DNA of 64,000 bases from Lachnospiraceae bacterium. GTDB taxonomy: Bacteria > Bacillota > Clostridia > Lachnospirales > Lachnospiraceae. The stretch's first letter is position 1, and every line of letters begins with the position of its first letter. The stretch spans positions 62,001 to 126,000 of the forward strand of contig JAFYGB010000019.1 of NCBI GenBank assembly GCA_017543445.1, given 5' to 3'. Below, one piece after another: positions 41,745 to 50,416 of the stretch. Under the pieces are notes generated by a model. That model was given only the letters and a program-made list of their open reading frames with translations, did no database searches and was not told where the DNA came from. Made by a program: the position numbers and the translations under genes.

Positions 41745-43079
41745 TCAAACTCTTATCACGCCGTATGTAAACTCTCCGATCTCATCTGAGCTGTTTTGAA
41801 GCTGGTAATAGAATTCGGAAATGTACAGGTCGGTCTTAAACATCGCCAGGCAGGCGCCGCGATCCGACGGCTGGAAATCCTCGGCAAACCTCTCATAATC
41901 TGCAACCTTCGTAATAATGGGCAATGTCGCACATTCCTTGATGCGCGGCCGCAACAGTTTCGTATCTTCATCGCGGAAGCCCAGAAGCCGCAGGTAAAAC
42001 ACCGGATAGGGCGGGCGCTCCGCTCCGATGCCGGTAAGCAGTCGGAACAAAATGCGGGAAATGCGGGTGTAAGTAAGATTCTTCGATTTCAACGACACAA
42101 TGTAATCGTCAAATGTCCGACACGCGGACGCCTCCGCACTGCGGTTCACCAAATGACGCAGCAATGTCGGCTCGATGCTATTGTATGGTGCCTCATAGAT
42201 CAGGTTACGATAACGGACATCCAGAAGCATCTTCTTATAATACGGGAGCAGTTCATCCTCGCAGACCGGGCCATACTGCTCCAGCGTCTTCGTAAGGACC
42301 TCGCCGGCCGGCTTCGAGAAAAAGCCTTCCAGGTCTTCCGCCATTCCGCCATTCGCGATCAGTTCACGCAAATACGAGCCGCTCGCATAGGTTTCATCAA
42401 ATGCCGACGCCTGGTTATGCCCGGCTCCGACTCGTTTGATCGCTACCGGCTTCATCTTCGATTTGAGCGCGGCCAAAGCTTTGCAGTACTGTAATCCGAG
42501 CGTAGCGTTCGGGTTTCGAAGCATCGACCGAATGCTGTCTGCCTTCTCACTACCATCGCGTGCATCAAAATAGTCGTAGACTGCACAGTCATAGGCAGCG
42601 GGAAATGATTTTCCGCTCTCCAGGTAGGAACGTAGTTTCTCGCGTACCTCCACTGGCTCGTCGACCATCATCTTCGTAACTTCCTGCATCGCGTCGGTAT
42701 CGATCACTTCGCTTCCGAAGCACAGATAGTCGACCACACCCAGGCTGTCCAGAAGCGACACTGCCGCATGTGCAAACCCTTCAGCACTGGAAGTTGCGTA
42801 GATCGCAGGAATCTCAAACACCATATCGGCGTGAGAATCCCCGGACAAGCACATCCGTGTGCGAGTATACTTATCCACGATCGCCGGTGCGCCGTACTGC
42901 GTAAAGTTACCGCTCATCACGATGATGACGTATCTGCATCCCGTGGTCTCGCGCACCTTGCGAATCAGGTATTCATGGCCGGTATGATAGGGATTGAATT
43001 CCGCTACGATACCGGCCACGCCGCCCTGTGCGGGCGCCTGACCATCTTTTGCATATGGTATCTCGCGGATCTTGATCAT
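41745..43079 (-). CDS. tmcAL: tRNA(Met) cytidine acetate ligase TmcAL (YlbM)
   Basis: TmcAL activates acetate with ATP and acetylates the wobble cytidine of elongator tRNA-Met. The 444-residue protein has the nucleotidyltransferase motif GIVAEFNPYHTGHEYLI near residue 25, MSGNFTQYGAPAIVDKYTR, and RVGAGHNQASAFDETYASGS. AAAGGAG precedes the ATG. It sits next to pta; since TmcAL uses acetate, the pairing is functionally suggestive, though the two are in separate transcripts. Confidence 0.92.
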   Translation of the reverse strand: MIKIREIPYAKDGQAPAQGGVAGIVAEFNPYHTGHEYLIRKVRETTGCRYVIIVMSGNFTQYGAPAIVDKYTRTRMCLSGDSHADMVFEIPAIYATSSAEGFAHAAVSLLDSLGVVDYLCFGSEVIDTDAMQEVTKMMVDEPVEVREKLRSYLESGKSFPAAYDCAVYDYFDARDGSEKADSIRSMLRNPNATLGLQYCKALAALKSKMKPVAIKRVGAGHNQASAFDETYASGSYLRELIANGGMAEDLEGFFSKPAGEVLTKTLEQYGPVCEDELLPYYKKMLLDVRYRNLIYEAPYNSIEPTLLRHLVNRSAEASACRTFDDYIVSLKSKNLTYTRISRILFRLLTGIGAERPPYPVFYLRLLGFRDEDTKLLRPRIKECATLPIITKVADYERFAEDFQPSDRGACLAMFKTDLYISEFYYQLQNSSDEIGEFTYGVIRV

Positions 43080-43098
43080 ATCGGCTCCTTTATTCTTA

Positions 43099-44463
43099 TC
43101 AGTTCTTGAAACTATGGATCGGCGCGGGGATGCGTCCTTCGCGGGAAATAAACTTCTCGCAGGAGTACGGGTTCACCGGCATTACCGGTGCATAGCCCAA
43201 GAGTCCGCCGAACTCGACAATGTCGCCAACGCCCTTTCCGATCACGGGAATGATACGCACGGCCGTAGTCTTCTGGTTTACCATACCGATGGCAGCCTCA
43301 TCCGCGATGATACCGGAGATGGTCGATGCGGTGGTGTCGCCGGGGATGGCGATCATATCCAGACCAACCGAACATACGCAGGTCATGGCCTCGAGTTTTT
43401 CCAGGGTCAATGCACCGCACTGCGCTGCCTCGATCATACCATGGTCTTCGCTGACCGGAATGAACGCGCCGGACAGTCCGCCGACATAGGAAGACGCCAT
43501 AACGCCGCCCTTCTTCACTTGGTCGTTCAAAAGTGCCAGCGCTGCCGTCGTTCCCGGAGCGCCTACCTTCTCTAAGCCGATCTCTTCGAGGATCTCAGCT
43601 ACACTGTCGCCGACAGCCGGCGTCGGAGCCAGGGACAGGTCGATGATTCCAAACGGGATGCCCAGTCTGCGGGATGCTTCCTGTGCAACGAGCTGGCCGA
43701 CACGCGTGATCTTAAACGCGGTCTTCTTAATGGTCTCGCAAAGCACTTCAAAGTTCGCGCCGCGGCACTGTGTCAGAGCCGACTTAACAACACCGGGACC
43801 GGAAACGCCGACATTGATGATGGCGTCTGCCTCGGTGACGCCGTGGAATGCACCCGCCATGAACGGGTTGTCATCCGGTGCATTGCAGAATACAACGAGC
43901 TTCGCACAACCTAAGGAGTCCTGCTCCTTAGTAAGCTCCGCGGTCTCTTTGACGATCGTACCGAGCAGACGGATCGTGTCCATATTCATACCGGTCTTCG
44001 TCGATCCGACATTGACCGAACTGCAGACATATTCGGTCTGCGCCAGAGCCTGCGGGATAGAACGAATCAAAAGTTCATCCGATTTCGTCATTCCCTTGCT
44101 GCACAGCGCGGAATAACCGCCGATGAAATTCACACCGACTGTGATCGCAGCGCGGTTCAGCGTCCTCGCGATCTCGACGAAATCTTCGGTCGTCTTACAG
44201 ATCGAAGAACCGACCAGAGCGATCGGCGTTACGGAGATACGCTTATTCACGATGGGAACACCGTACTCCTTACCGATCTCATTGCCCGTGGAAACGAGAT
44301 CCTTCGCGATGCGCGTGATCTTCTCATAGATGGCGTCACAAGTCGTCTTCACATCCGCACGTACGCAATCGAGCAGGTTGATTCCGATCGTAATGGTACG
44401 GACATCGAGACACTCATGCTCGATCATATTATTGGTTTCATTGACTTCAAATATATTGATCAT
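43099..44463 (-). CDS. UPF0210 (DUF711) family protein
   Basis: The function is unknown; structures of the family are related to glycyl-radical (PFL-like) barrels, but it lacks proof of activity. The 454-residue protein has [15 protein letters not shown] near the start, [33 protein letters not shown] and [19 protein letters not shown]. Length is normal. It follows an ACT-domain gene by 9 bp, a pairing conserved over many Firmicutes, so the ACT protein is probably its regulator or partner. Confidence 0.88.
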   Translation of the reverse strand: MINIFEVNETNNMIEHECLDVRTITIGINLLDCVRADVKTTCDAIYEKITRIAKDLVSTGNEIGKEYGVPIVNKRISVTPIALVGSSICKTTEDFVEIARTLNRAAITVGVNFIGGYSALCSKGMTKSDELLIRSIPQALAQTEYVCSSVNVGSTKTGMNMDTIRLLGTIVKETAELTKEQDSLGCAKLVVFCNAPDDNPFMAGAFHGVTEADAIINVGVSGPGVVKSALTQCRGANFEVLCETIKKTAFKITRVGQLVAQEASRRLGIPFGIIDLSLAPTPAVGDSVAEILEEIGLEKVGAPGTTAALALLNDQVKKGGVMASSYVGGLSGAFIPVSEDHGMIEAAQCGALTLEKLEAMTCVCSVGLDMIAIPGDTTASTISGIIADEAAIGMVNQKTTAVRIIPVIGKGVGDIVEFGGLLGYAPVMPVNPYSCEKFISREGRIPAPIHSFKN

Positions 44464-44472
44464 ACGGCACTC

Positions 44473-44745
44473 CTAGATTCTGTGCATTTTAGTAAAGATC
44501 TCTTCCAGTTGCATGTGGATCACAACGCCGAGGTCGTTTCCAACGCCCTCGAGTTCCGTCACCATCGTGCTGATCTTCTTCTCCGATGCGGAGATATCCA
44601 CGATCATCATCATGTTGAAATATCCGTCGACGATGGTCTGGGAGATGTCCAGAATATTTACGGTGTTCTCCGCCAGATAGCTGCACACGCGGGCTATAAT
44701 GCCGACCGTATCCTTACCGACTACCGTGATTATCGCTTTTTTCAT
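44473..44745 (-). CDS. ACT domain protein (UPF0237)
   Basis: A small amino-acid-binding ACT domain likely regulates its UPF0210 partner. The 90-residue protein reads KKAIITVVGKDTVGIIARVC at the start, then NILDISQTIVDGYFNMMMIV, the ACT fold pattern. The ATG at 44745 has GAGAGG ahead; the 8-codon longer frame is rejected. It is encoded between the MBL hydrolase and UPF0210. Confidence 0.9.
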   Translation of the reverse strand: MKKAIITVVGKDTVGIIARVCSYLAENTVNILDISQTIVDGYFNMMMIVDISASEKKISTMVTELEGVGNDLGVVIHMQLEEIFTKMHRI

Positions 44746-44758
44746 GTCAATACCTCTC

Positions 44759-45556
44759 TTAGAACTCAATGGTTTCTGTCATCTCGTCGCGTTTTGCGAC
44801 CAGAATATATATCTGTTCGGCCAATGCCGGATCGATGCCTTCGTTAACTTCAGCCCTTACTGTATCCAGTGCGAGCTGCGGAATGTTGTTTTCCTGGCTT
44901 AAATGTCCCAGTACTGCATATTTCAGTCGCGGGTTTGCGATCTCGCACAGGAGCTGGCCGCAGCGGTCATTTGCCAAGTGTCCGTAATCACTCATCACGC
45001 GGCGTTTCAACTGGTAGGGGTAGGGTCCGACCTGAAGCATATTCAGATCGTGGTTGCTCTCGATGAGTAAGGCATCCAAGCCCAGAAGATTACGGACCGT
45101 GTAGCCGGTGTAATTACCCAAGTCGGTGCAAACGGCCGCGGCGCGGTCCCCGCACTCGATGCGATAGCCGACCGGACAAGCCGCATCATGCAGATTATTG
45201 AACGCCAGGATCGAAAGATCCCCGATCGTAAACCATTCATCCGCAACGATCGGACGATACAGTTCCGGATCGATCTCGCCTTTCTTATCCATGCGGCGGA
45301 TCTCCTCGATCGTCTCTTGTGGTGCGTAGATCGGAACTCGGTAGCGTTTCTCAAAAACATAGAGACCGCCGATGTGGTCGGAATGCTCGTGGGTGATCAA
45401 AAGACCTCGCAGGCTTTCGGGCAACACCCCCAGCAATGTCAGATTATCCTTGATTCGTTTGCAGGAGATGCCGGCGTCCACCAGAATGTTCGTCTCTCCC
45501 CCGCTGACCAGCGTACAGTTTCCACTGCTTCCGCTGGCAATACTCGTAAGTTTCAT
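44759..45556 (-). CDS. MBL-fold metallo-hydrolase, YycJ/WalJ-like
   Basis: YycJ-type hydrolases are proposed nucleases or coordinators of DNA replication with cell division. The 265-residue protein begins LTSIASGSSGNCTLV, has the metal site THEHSDHIGGL, the conserved SNHD, and GHLSQENN near the end, all as in YycJ. The walKR genes that accompany yycJ in Bacillus are not here. It is the first gene of the operon leading to tmcAL. Confidence 0.85.
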   Translation of the reverse strand: MKLTSIASGSSGNCTLVSGGETNILVDAGISCKRIKDNLTLLGVLPESLRGLLITHEHSDHIGGLYVFEKRYRVPIYAPQETIEEIRRMDKKGEIDPELYRPIVADEWFTIGDLSILAFNNLHDAACPVGYRIECGDRAAAVCTDLGNYTGYTVRNLLGLDALLIESNHDLNMLQVGPYPYQLKRRVMSDYGHLANDRCGQLLCEIANPRLKYAVLGHLSQENNIPQLALDTVRAEVNEGIDPALAEQIYILVAKRDEMTETIEF

Positions 45557-45597
45557 AACAAACTAACCTTTGTGTTTAGTATTTCGATTACCATGCC

Positions 45598-45626
45598 ATT
45601 ATAGTAGCATTTGCACGATACGTCAA
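45598..45626 (-). promoter_or_regulatory. SigA-type promoter of the MBL-ACT-UPF0210-tmcAL operon
   Basis: The -35 TTGACG (45626-45621) and perfect -10 TATAAT (45603-45598) are 17 bp apart on the minus strand. The -35 box overlaps the TGA stop of coaE. No terminator separates it from coaE. Confidence 0.83.
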
Positions 45627-46258
45627 TCCGATACGATCGATGTCAGGATCTGCCGTACTCGTTCGCGCGTAACATCAAAGCCGTAGCCGGTAGGTATGAC
45701 GGCTGTTGCCGCCTGAAAGAAATCGCCGACACTGCGTTGTTTCGCCATGATGGCGCGGCACTTTTCTTCACTGTAACCGCGGGAGCCGATCAGACGCTCG
45801 ATGCGCGTATCTTCCGGAGCAAATACATACCACATATGGTCGCAAAACTCTGGGATGTCTGTCTCCAAAAGCAACGCTGCCTCGATCACCAGAAAGTCCG
45901 GTGTATCGGCGGCATTCGGCTTGGAATTACGAAACGCTGCGATCTCGGTTTTGATCTGATCGATCACGATCGGATGGACGATCTTATTGATCGTTTCAGT
46001 CGAACCACCGTTCTCAAACACACGCTCGGCTAAAAGTTTCCGGTCGATCGTTGCGTCTTCTTTACGAACGATGTCGGCACCGAATGCATCGATCAGGGCC
46101 TGGTACGTTCTGCCGCCGGGCTCCATCAATTGATTTGCCATGTCATCTGCGATCAGCAACTTTGCGTTGCATTCTTCGGCCAATGTCGTACACACGGCGG
46201 TTTTTCCTGATCCGACGCCACCGGTCACGCCGATGACGATCTTCTTATTTTGCATCAT
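45623..46258 (-). CDS. coaE: dephospho-CoA kinase
   Basis: CoaE phosphorylates dephospho-CoA, the last step of CoA synthesis. The 211-residue protein has the P-loop GGVGSGKT at residues 13-20, IADDMANQLMEPG, and VIEAALLLETDIPEFCD, the family's dephospho-CoA site. Its ATG lies 14 bp inside polA, with GGGGAG 7 bases ahead. polA-coaE is a common pair. Confidence 0.95.
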   Translation of the reverse strand: MMQNKKIVIGVTGGVGSGKTAVCTTLAEECNAKLLIADDMANQLMEPGGRTYQALIDAFGADIVRKEDATIDRKLLAERVFENGGSTETINKIVHPIVIDQIKTEIAAFRNSKPNAADTPDFLVIEAALLLETDIPEFCDHMWYVFAPEDTRIERLIGSRGYSEEKCRAIMAKQRSVGDFFQAATAVIPTGYGFDVTRERVRQILTSIVSD

Positions 46259-48962
46259 TCCAATTCTCCCCGGTTGCGACCGAAACTTCCAGATCCACAG
46301 AAAGCTTCATCGCATTCTTCATGCAGGAAACCAGTAATTCCTTCACCTGCTCCACTTCTTCTTTTTTTGCCTCGATCAGCAATTCATCGTGCACCTGTAA
46401 AACAATGCGGGAAGCAAGCTTTCGTTTCACCAGTTCTGCATTGACCGCGTTCATCGCGATCTTTATGATATCGGCTGCCGTGCCCTGGATGGGCGCGTTC
46501 ATCGCGACACGCTTACCAAATTCGCGAACCATATACTGGGACGCCTTCAATTCCGGAATGGGGCGCGTACGCCCAAGCAATGTGGTCGAAAAGCCCTTTG
46601 TTTCCGCATCCTTCACGAGGCGGTCGAGTAGTTCCTTTACCTTCGGATAGGTCGCAAAATACCGTTCGATGTACTGCTCCGCCTCTTTCCGAGTAATGCT
46701 TAAGTCCTCACTCAGGCCGAAAGCACTGATACCATACACGATACCAAAGTTCACGGCTTTCGCGTTGCGGCGCATCTGCGGCGTAACTTCGGACAGCGGC
46801 ACATGGAACACGGACGCTGCTGTGATCGCGTGGATATCCTTATCCTGATGGTAGGCTGCGATCAGGTTTTCATCCTCGGACATATGCGCCAGGATACGCA
46901 GTTCGATCTGCGAGTAATCGGCGTCCACGAAAACATAGCCGGGAGCCGGCACAAACAGTTTCCGAATCTCCTTACCCTGGTCGTTACGAACGGGAATATT
47001 CTGCAGGTTCGGGTCCGCACTGCTGATACGTCCGGTCGCTGTCACAGTCTGATTGAACGTACCATGGATGCGTCCGTCCGCACGTACATAGCCGGGCAAT
47101 GCATCTGCATACGTGGATTTCAGTTTCGTCAGCTGCCGGTATAGAAGGATCTTCTGAACGATCTCATAGTCCGGCGCTAACTTATCGAGTACATCCGCCG
47201 CTGTGGAATAACCACTCTTCGTCTTCTTTCCACCCGGCAGTTTTAAGGTTTCAAATAAAAACTCTCCCAACTGTTTCGGAGAATTCAGGTTCACGCCGCG
47301 CGCGGCTTCCCCGCCTAGGGAAATGATGGTTTCCTCTACCTCATGGATCCGCTTTCCGAGCACAACGGAGAACTCTCGAAGTGCTGTAGCGTCCACGCAG
47401 ATACCATAACGCTCCATTCGGAACAGGCCATATACCAGAGGCAGTTCGATCTCCTCGTAAAGTTTCAGCATGGACTGCTCTTTCAAAAGGTTTTTCAGAT
47501 AGTTGCCGAGTCGTAATGCCAGGCTCGCCTCCGCAGCATATACCGGTCCGAGTTTATCCTCCATGACCGGATAGACATCCTGCACCTTACTCTTTCCCAG
47601 GATCTCGGCAGGCGAAGTATGTGTCTCTGCCAGATGGGAAGCCGCACAGGAAAATGCATCCTCCGGCGGCGACAGCGGACTCAGCAGATACGCCATAACG
47701 GAAACATCATCCGAACGCATCATAAGAGGCTCCAAAAACGCTTCTACATCGTTTTGGGAAGTATCCGCCAGCAGATGCAGGGTTTTCTTTAAGTCATAAA
47801 CACTGACCTTTGTATGTTCGAATACCTTACGGACCGGTTCGTATAACTGCATCACCGAGAACGGATCCCCGGCCGAAAGGTAGTAAGATTCATTTTCAAA
47901 TGCAACGCCGATGCCAAACCATTGGCGGTCGGAAGCGTCGCTGCTGACACAGAAGGACATGCCGACCTCGGAATGCTTCTGTGCCTGATCGAGAATGCGT
48001 AAGGCTTCCTCGATCGAAGAAACAAATGTATAGGAAATCTCCTTTTTCTCTGTTCCGGAATTCGAAGCAACAGCAGCCGAAGCCTTGCTTCCTTCGGCGA
48101 AACGAGAAAACAGGGATTTGAAGTTGTGCCGTTTTACGAGTTCATAAGCTTCCGGCGTATAAAGGTTTTCGATCTCTGCATCCGCAGGTGTAAAATCAAA
48201 CTCCGCATGAACATTGATCGTTGCCAGGATCTTCGACAGATGCGCCAGTTCGCGGTTCTGCTCGAAGGATTCACGCACACTCTTTTTCGTGATCTCTTCG
48301 ATATGCGCTTCTGCATTTTCTACGGTGTGATACTTCTGGATAAGCTCGGTCGCAGTCTTCGGTCCGACGCCCGGCAGACCCGGGATATTATCCGAGGTAT
48401 CTCCCTGAAGTGCTTTCAGGTCGATAAACTCGGTCGGCGTTACGCCGTATTCCGCAAATACGTCCTTCGCATAATAGTTGAAGATCTCTGTCTTTCCTTT
48501 TTGCGTCTTCGGGATACGTACCAGGATCGTGTCGGTTGCAAGCTGCAAAAGATCGCGGTCACCGGAAACGATCACGACCTGCATCGCATCGGGCCCGTCG
48601 GTCAGCCTGCGTGACAATGTACCAATGATATCATCCGCCTCTAGGCCCGCCTTCGAAACGCAGGGAACCCCCATAGCGTGCAGCATATCCTGCAGCATCG
48701 GAACCTGAACGAGAAGTTCCTGCGGCATGGGTTTACGCGTACCCTTATACTCTTTGTAGATCTCGTGGCGGAACGTGGGCGCTTTCACATCAAAAGCGAC
48801 CGCCAGATGGGTCGGATGTTCCTCATCGAGCAGTTTAAAGAGAATATTCAAAAAACCGTACACGCCGTTCGTCGGCTCGCCCTGCGCGTTCGTGAGCATC
48901 GGCAGGCCGTAGAATGCACGGTTGATTATGCTGTATCCGTCGATCAAAAGTATCTTATCCAT
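46245..48962 (-). CDS. polA: DNA polymerase I
   Basis: PolA removes primers and fills gaps in lagging-strand synthesis and repair. The 905-residue protein has the N-terminal 5'-3' exonuclease (LIDGYSIINRAFYGLP, GDRDLLQLA, GDTSDNIPGLPGVGPKTATE). The middle 3'-5' exonuclease-like domain lacks the DxE metal motif (EVGMSFCVSSD stands there), so it should not proofread. The polymerase domain has SADPNLQNIPVR, DYSQIELRILAH, the O-helix RRNAKAVNFGIVYG and QVHDELLIE. The ribosome site is weak (AAGGTG). Confidence 0.97.
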   Translation of the reverse strand: MDKILLIDGYSIINRAFYGLPMLTNAQGEPTNGVYGFLNILFKLLDEEHPTHLAVAFDVKAPTFRHEIYKEYKGTRKPMPQELLVQVPMLQDMLHAMGVPCVSKAGLEADDIIGTLSRRLTDGPDAMQVVIVSGDRDLLQLATDTILVRIPKTQKGKTEIFNYYAKDVFAEYGVTPTEFIDLKALQGDTSDNIPGLPGVGPKTATELIQKYHTVENAEAHIEEITKKSVRESFEQNRELAHLSKILATINVHAEFDFTPADAEIENLYTPEAYELVKRHNFKSLFSRFAEGSKASAAVASNSGTEKKEISYTFVSSIEEALRILDQAQKHSEVGMSFCVSSDASDRQWFGIGVAFENESYYLSAGDPFSVMQLYEPVRKVFEHTKVSVYDLKKTLHLLADTSQNDVEAFLEPLMMRSDDVSVMAYLLSPLSPPEDAFSCAASHLAETHTSPAEILGKSKVQDVYPVMEDKLGPVYAAEASLALRLGNYLKNLLKEQSMLKLYEEIELPLVYGLFRMERYGICVDATALREFSVVLGKRIHEVEETIISLGGEAARGVNLNSPKQLGEFLFETLKLPGGKKTKSGYSTAADVLDKLAPDYEIVQKILLYRQLTKLKSTYADALPGYVRADGRIHGTFNQTVTATGRISSADPNLQNIPVRNDQGKEIRKLFVPAPGYVFVDADYSQIELRILAHMSEDENLIAAYHQDKDIHAITAASVFHVPLSEVTPQMRRNAKAVNFGIVYGISAFGLSEDLSITRKEAEQYIERYFATYPKVKELLDRLVKDAETKGFSTTLLGRTRPIPELKASQYMVREFGKRVAMNAPIQGTAADIIKIAMNAVNAELVKRKLASRIVLQVHDELLIEAKKEEVEQVKELLVSCMKNAMKLSVDLEVSVATGENWNDAK

Positions 48963-48975
48963 AGCACCTTCGCAT

Positions 48976-49290
48976 TTACAGAAGAATGATCATCACGGCG
49001 GTCAGAAAGATGAGGATGAACAGAAGGACGGTCTGCAGGACACTGTGATGGCGCTTGATGTGCCCCATCTCCTTCTCGATCTTCGAATGAAGCATCCCAG
49101 AGAAGTTGAAATCCGTCGGCTCCTTTGAATCCAGTCCTTTCAGACCGCGCGTGACGATAAACTTGATGTCCAGCTCCTCATAGCATGAAGAGCAGTTTTT
49201 TACATGCAAAAGGAACTGCTCCTTCTGGGTACCGCGCAGCTTATCTTCATTGTACTGATCAATTAACGACAATGCTTCCTTGCACTCCAT
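48976..49290 (-). CDS. small zinc-finger membrane protein, anti-sigma-like
   Basis: The 104-residue protein has an N-terminal HxxxCxxC zinc motif (His29, Cys33, Cys36, with Cys3 a possible fourth ligand), as in ZAS-type anti-sigma factors, a charged middle, and one C-terminal membrane segment (about 81-104). No sigma factor gene is adjacent. It could bind a sigma factor encoded elsewhere, or be a membrane regulator of another kind. AAAGGA precedes the ATG. It lies between galM and polA with 13 bp to polA. Confidence 0.7.
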   Translation of the reverse strand: MECKEALSLIDQYNEDKLRGTQKEQFLLHVKNCSSCYEELDIKFIVTRGLKGLDSKEPTDFNFSGMLHSKIEKEMGHIKRHHSVLQTVLLFILIFLTAVMIILL

Positions 49291-49312
49291 AAGAACCGTT
49301 CCTTTCGTTGTA

Positions 49313-50380
49313 TTATCCTTCTACAGAAAACTTGTAGATCGTGGTCGATGTGTATGCATTGCCCTTGCGGATCACAGGAGAAACGAAGTTCTCATGATTT
49401 ACCGCATCCGGGAAATACTGGGTCTCAAAGCATGCACCGGCGCGCTTTACATAAACGGTGCCGCTCTTACCGGTCACCTTATTCTTGCCGACATAGTTGC
49501 CGGTGTAGAACTGCATGCCGGGAAGATCGGTGTAAACTTCCATCTTACGACCGCTCTTCGGATCGAACATGAAAGCGACCTTGTGGATGCCGCCCGGGTT
49601 TTTGAGAACGTAGTTGTGATCGTAACCGCCTGCATCCTTAAGCATGTAGTAGTTCTGGTTGATATCCTGTCCGATCGTCTTCGGTGTGTTAAAATCCATC
49701 GGCGTGTTGGCAATCGCTACCAGATTACCATTCGGGATCGACTTCTTATCTGTCTCAGTCACATAATCGGAATCGATCCAGACGATCTGATCCAGAACGT
49801 CGCCGCTATCATGACCGGCGAGGTTGAAATAGCTGTGATTCGTCAGGTTGATGATGGTGTCCTGATCCGGAACTGCAAAGTAGCCGATCATGACAGAGCC
49901 ATCTTCCTTCAAAGTGTAGGTGAGGGAAATGTCGACATTTCCCGGATAACCCTGATCCAGATCCGGGCTGTGCAGGGTCATGGTAACCGATGCGCTCTCG
50001 TCATCCACTCGGGTATCGGTCACTTTCCATACACGGTTCTGATACCCCTTTTTACCGCTATGCAGATTGTTGATCTTGTTGTCGTTCTTCTCGAGTTCGT
50101 ACGTTGTTCCATTGATCGTGAACTTCGCGCCGCCGATGCGGTTCGCGTGACGTCCTACTGTTGCCCCGAGAAAACAAGAGTTTTTGTAGTAATCTTCGAG
50201 GGTCTTGAGACCGAGGACTACGTCTGCACATTTTCCCTTCTTATCGGGAACTGCAAGACTTACAAGCAATGCGCCGTAATTGCTGACGGTGAGGGCCATG
50301 CCCTTCTTATTCGTCATCACGTAGTTGCGGATCTCTTCACCTTTCTTTGTCGTTCCAAATACAGAGTTTACAAGTATCAT
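49313..50380 (-). CDS. galM: aldose 1-epimerase (galactose mutarotase)
   Basis: GalM interconverts alpha and beta anomers of galactose or glucose. The 355-residue protein has the substrate motif GRHANRIGGAKF, the catalytic-His region LTNHSYFNLAGHD, and GMQFYTGNYVG with a downstream catalytic Glu region. The ATG at 50380 has AAGGAG 7 bases ahead. It follows an alpha-galactosidase gene by 36 bp, which fits: the galactosidase releases alpha-galactose for mutarotation. A small GNRA hairpin (CCGC/GCGG, 50404-50415) lies between them. Confidence 0.94.
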   Translation of the reverse strand: MILVNSVFGTTKKGEEIRNYVMTNKKGMALTVSNYGALLVSLAVPDKKGKCADVVLGLKTLEDYYKNSCFLGATVGRHANRIGGAKFTINGTTYELEKNDNKINNLHSGKKGYQNRVWKVTDTRVDDESASVTMTLHSPDLDQGYPGNVDISLTYTLKEDGSVMIGYFAVPDQDTIINLTNHSYFNLAGHDSGDVLDQIVWIDSDYVTETDKKSIPNGNLVAIANTPMDFNTPKTIGQDINQNYYMLKDAGGYDHNYVLKNPGGIHKVAFMFDPKSGRKMEVYTDLPGMQFYTGNYVGKNKVTGKSGTVYVKRAGACFETQYFPDAVNHENFVSPVIRKGNAYTSTTIYKFSVEG

Positions 50381-50416
50381 AATCATTCTCCTTATATTTG
50401 ATTCCGCTTTCGCGGT

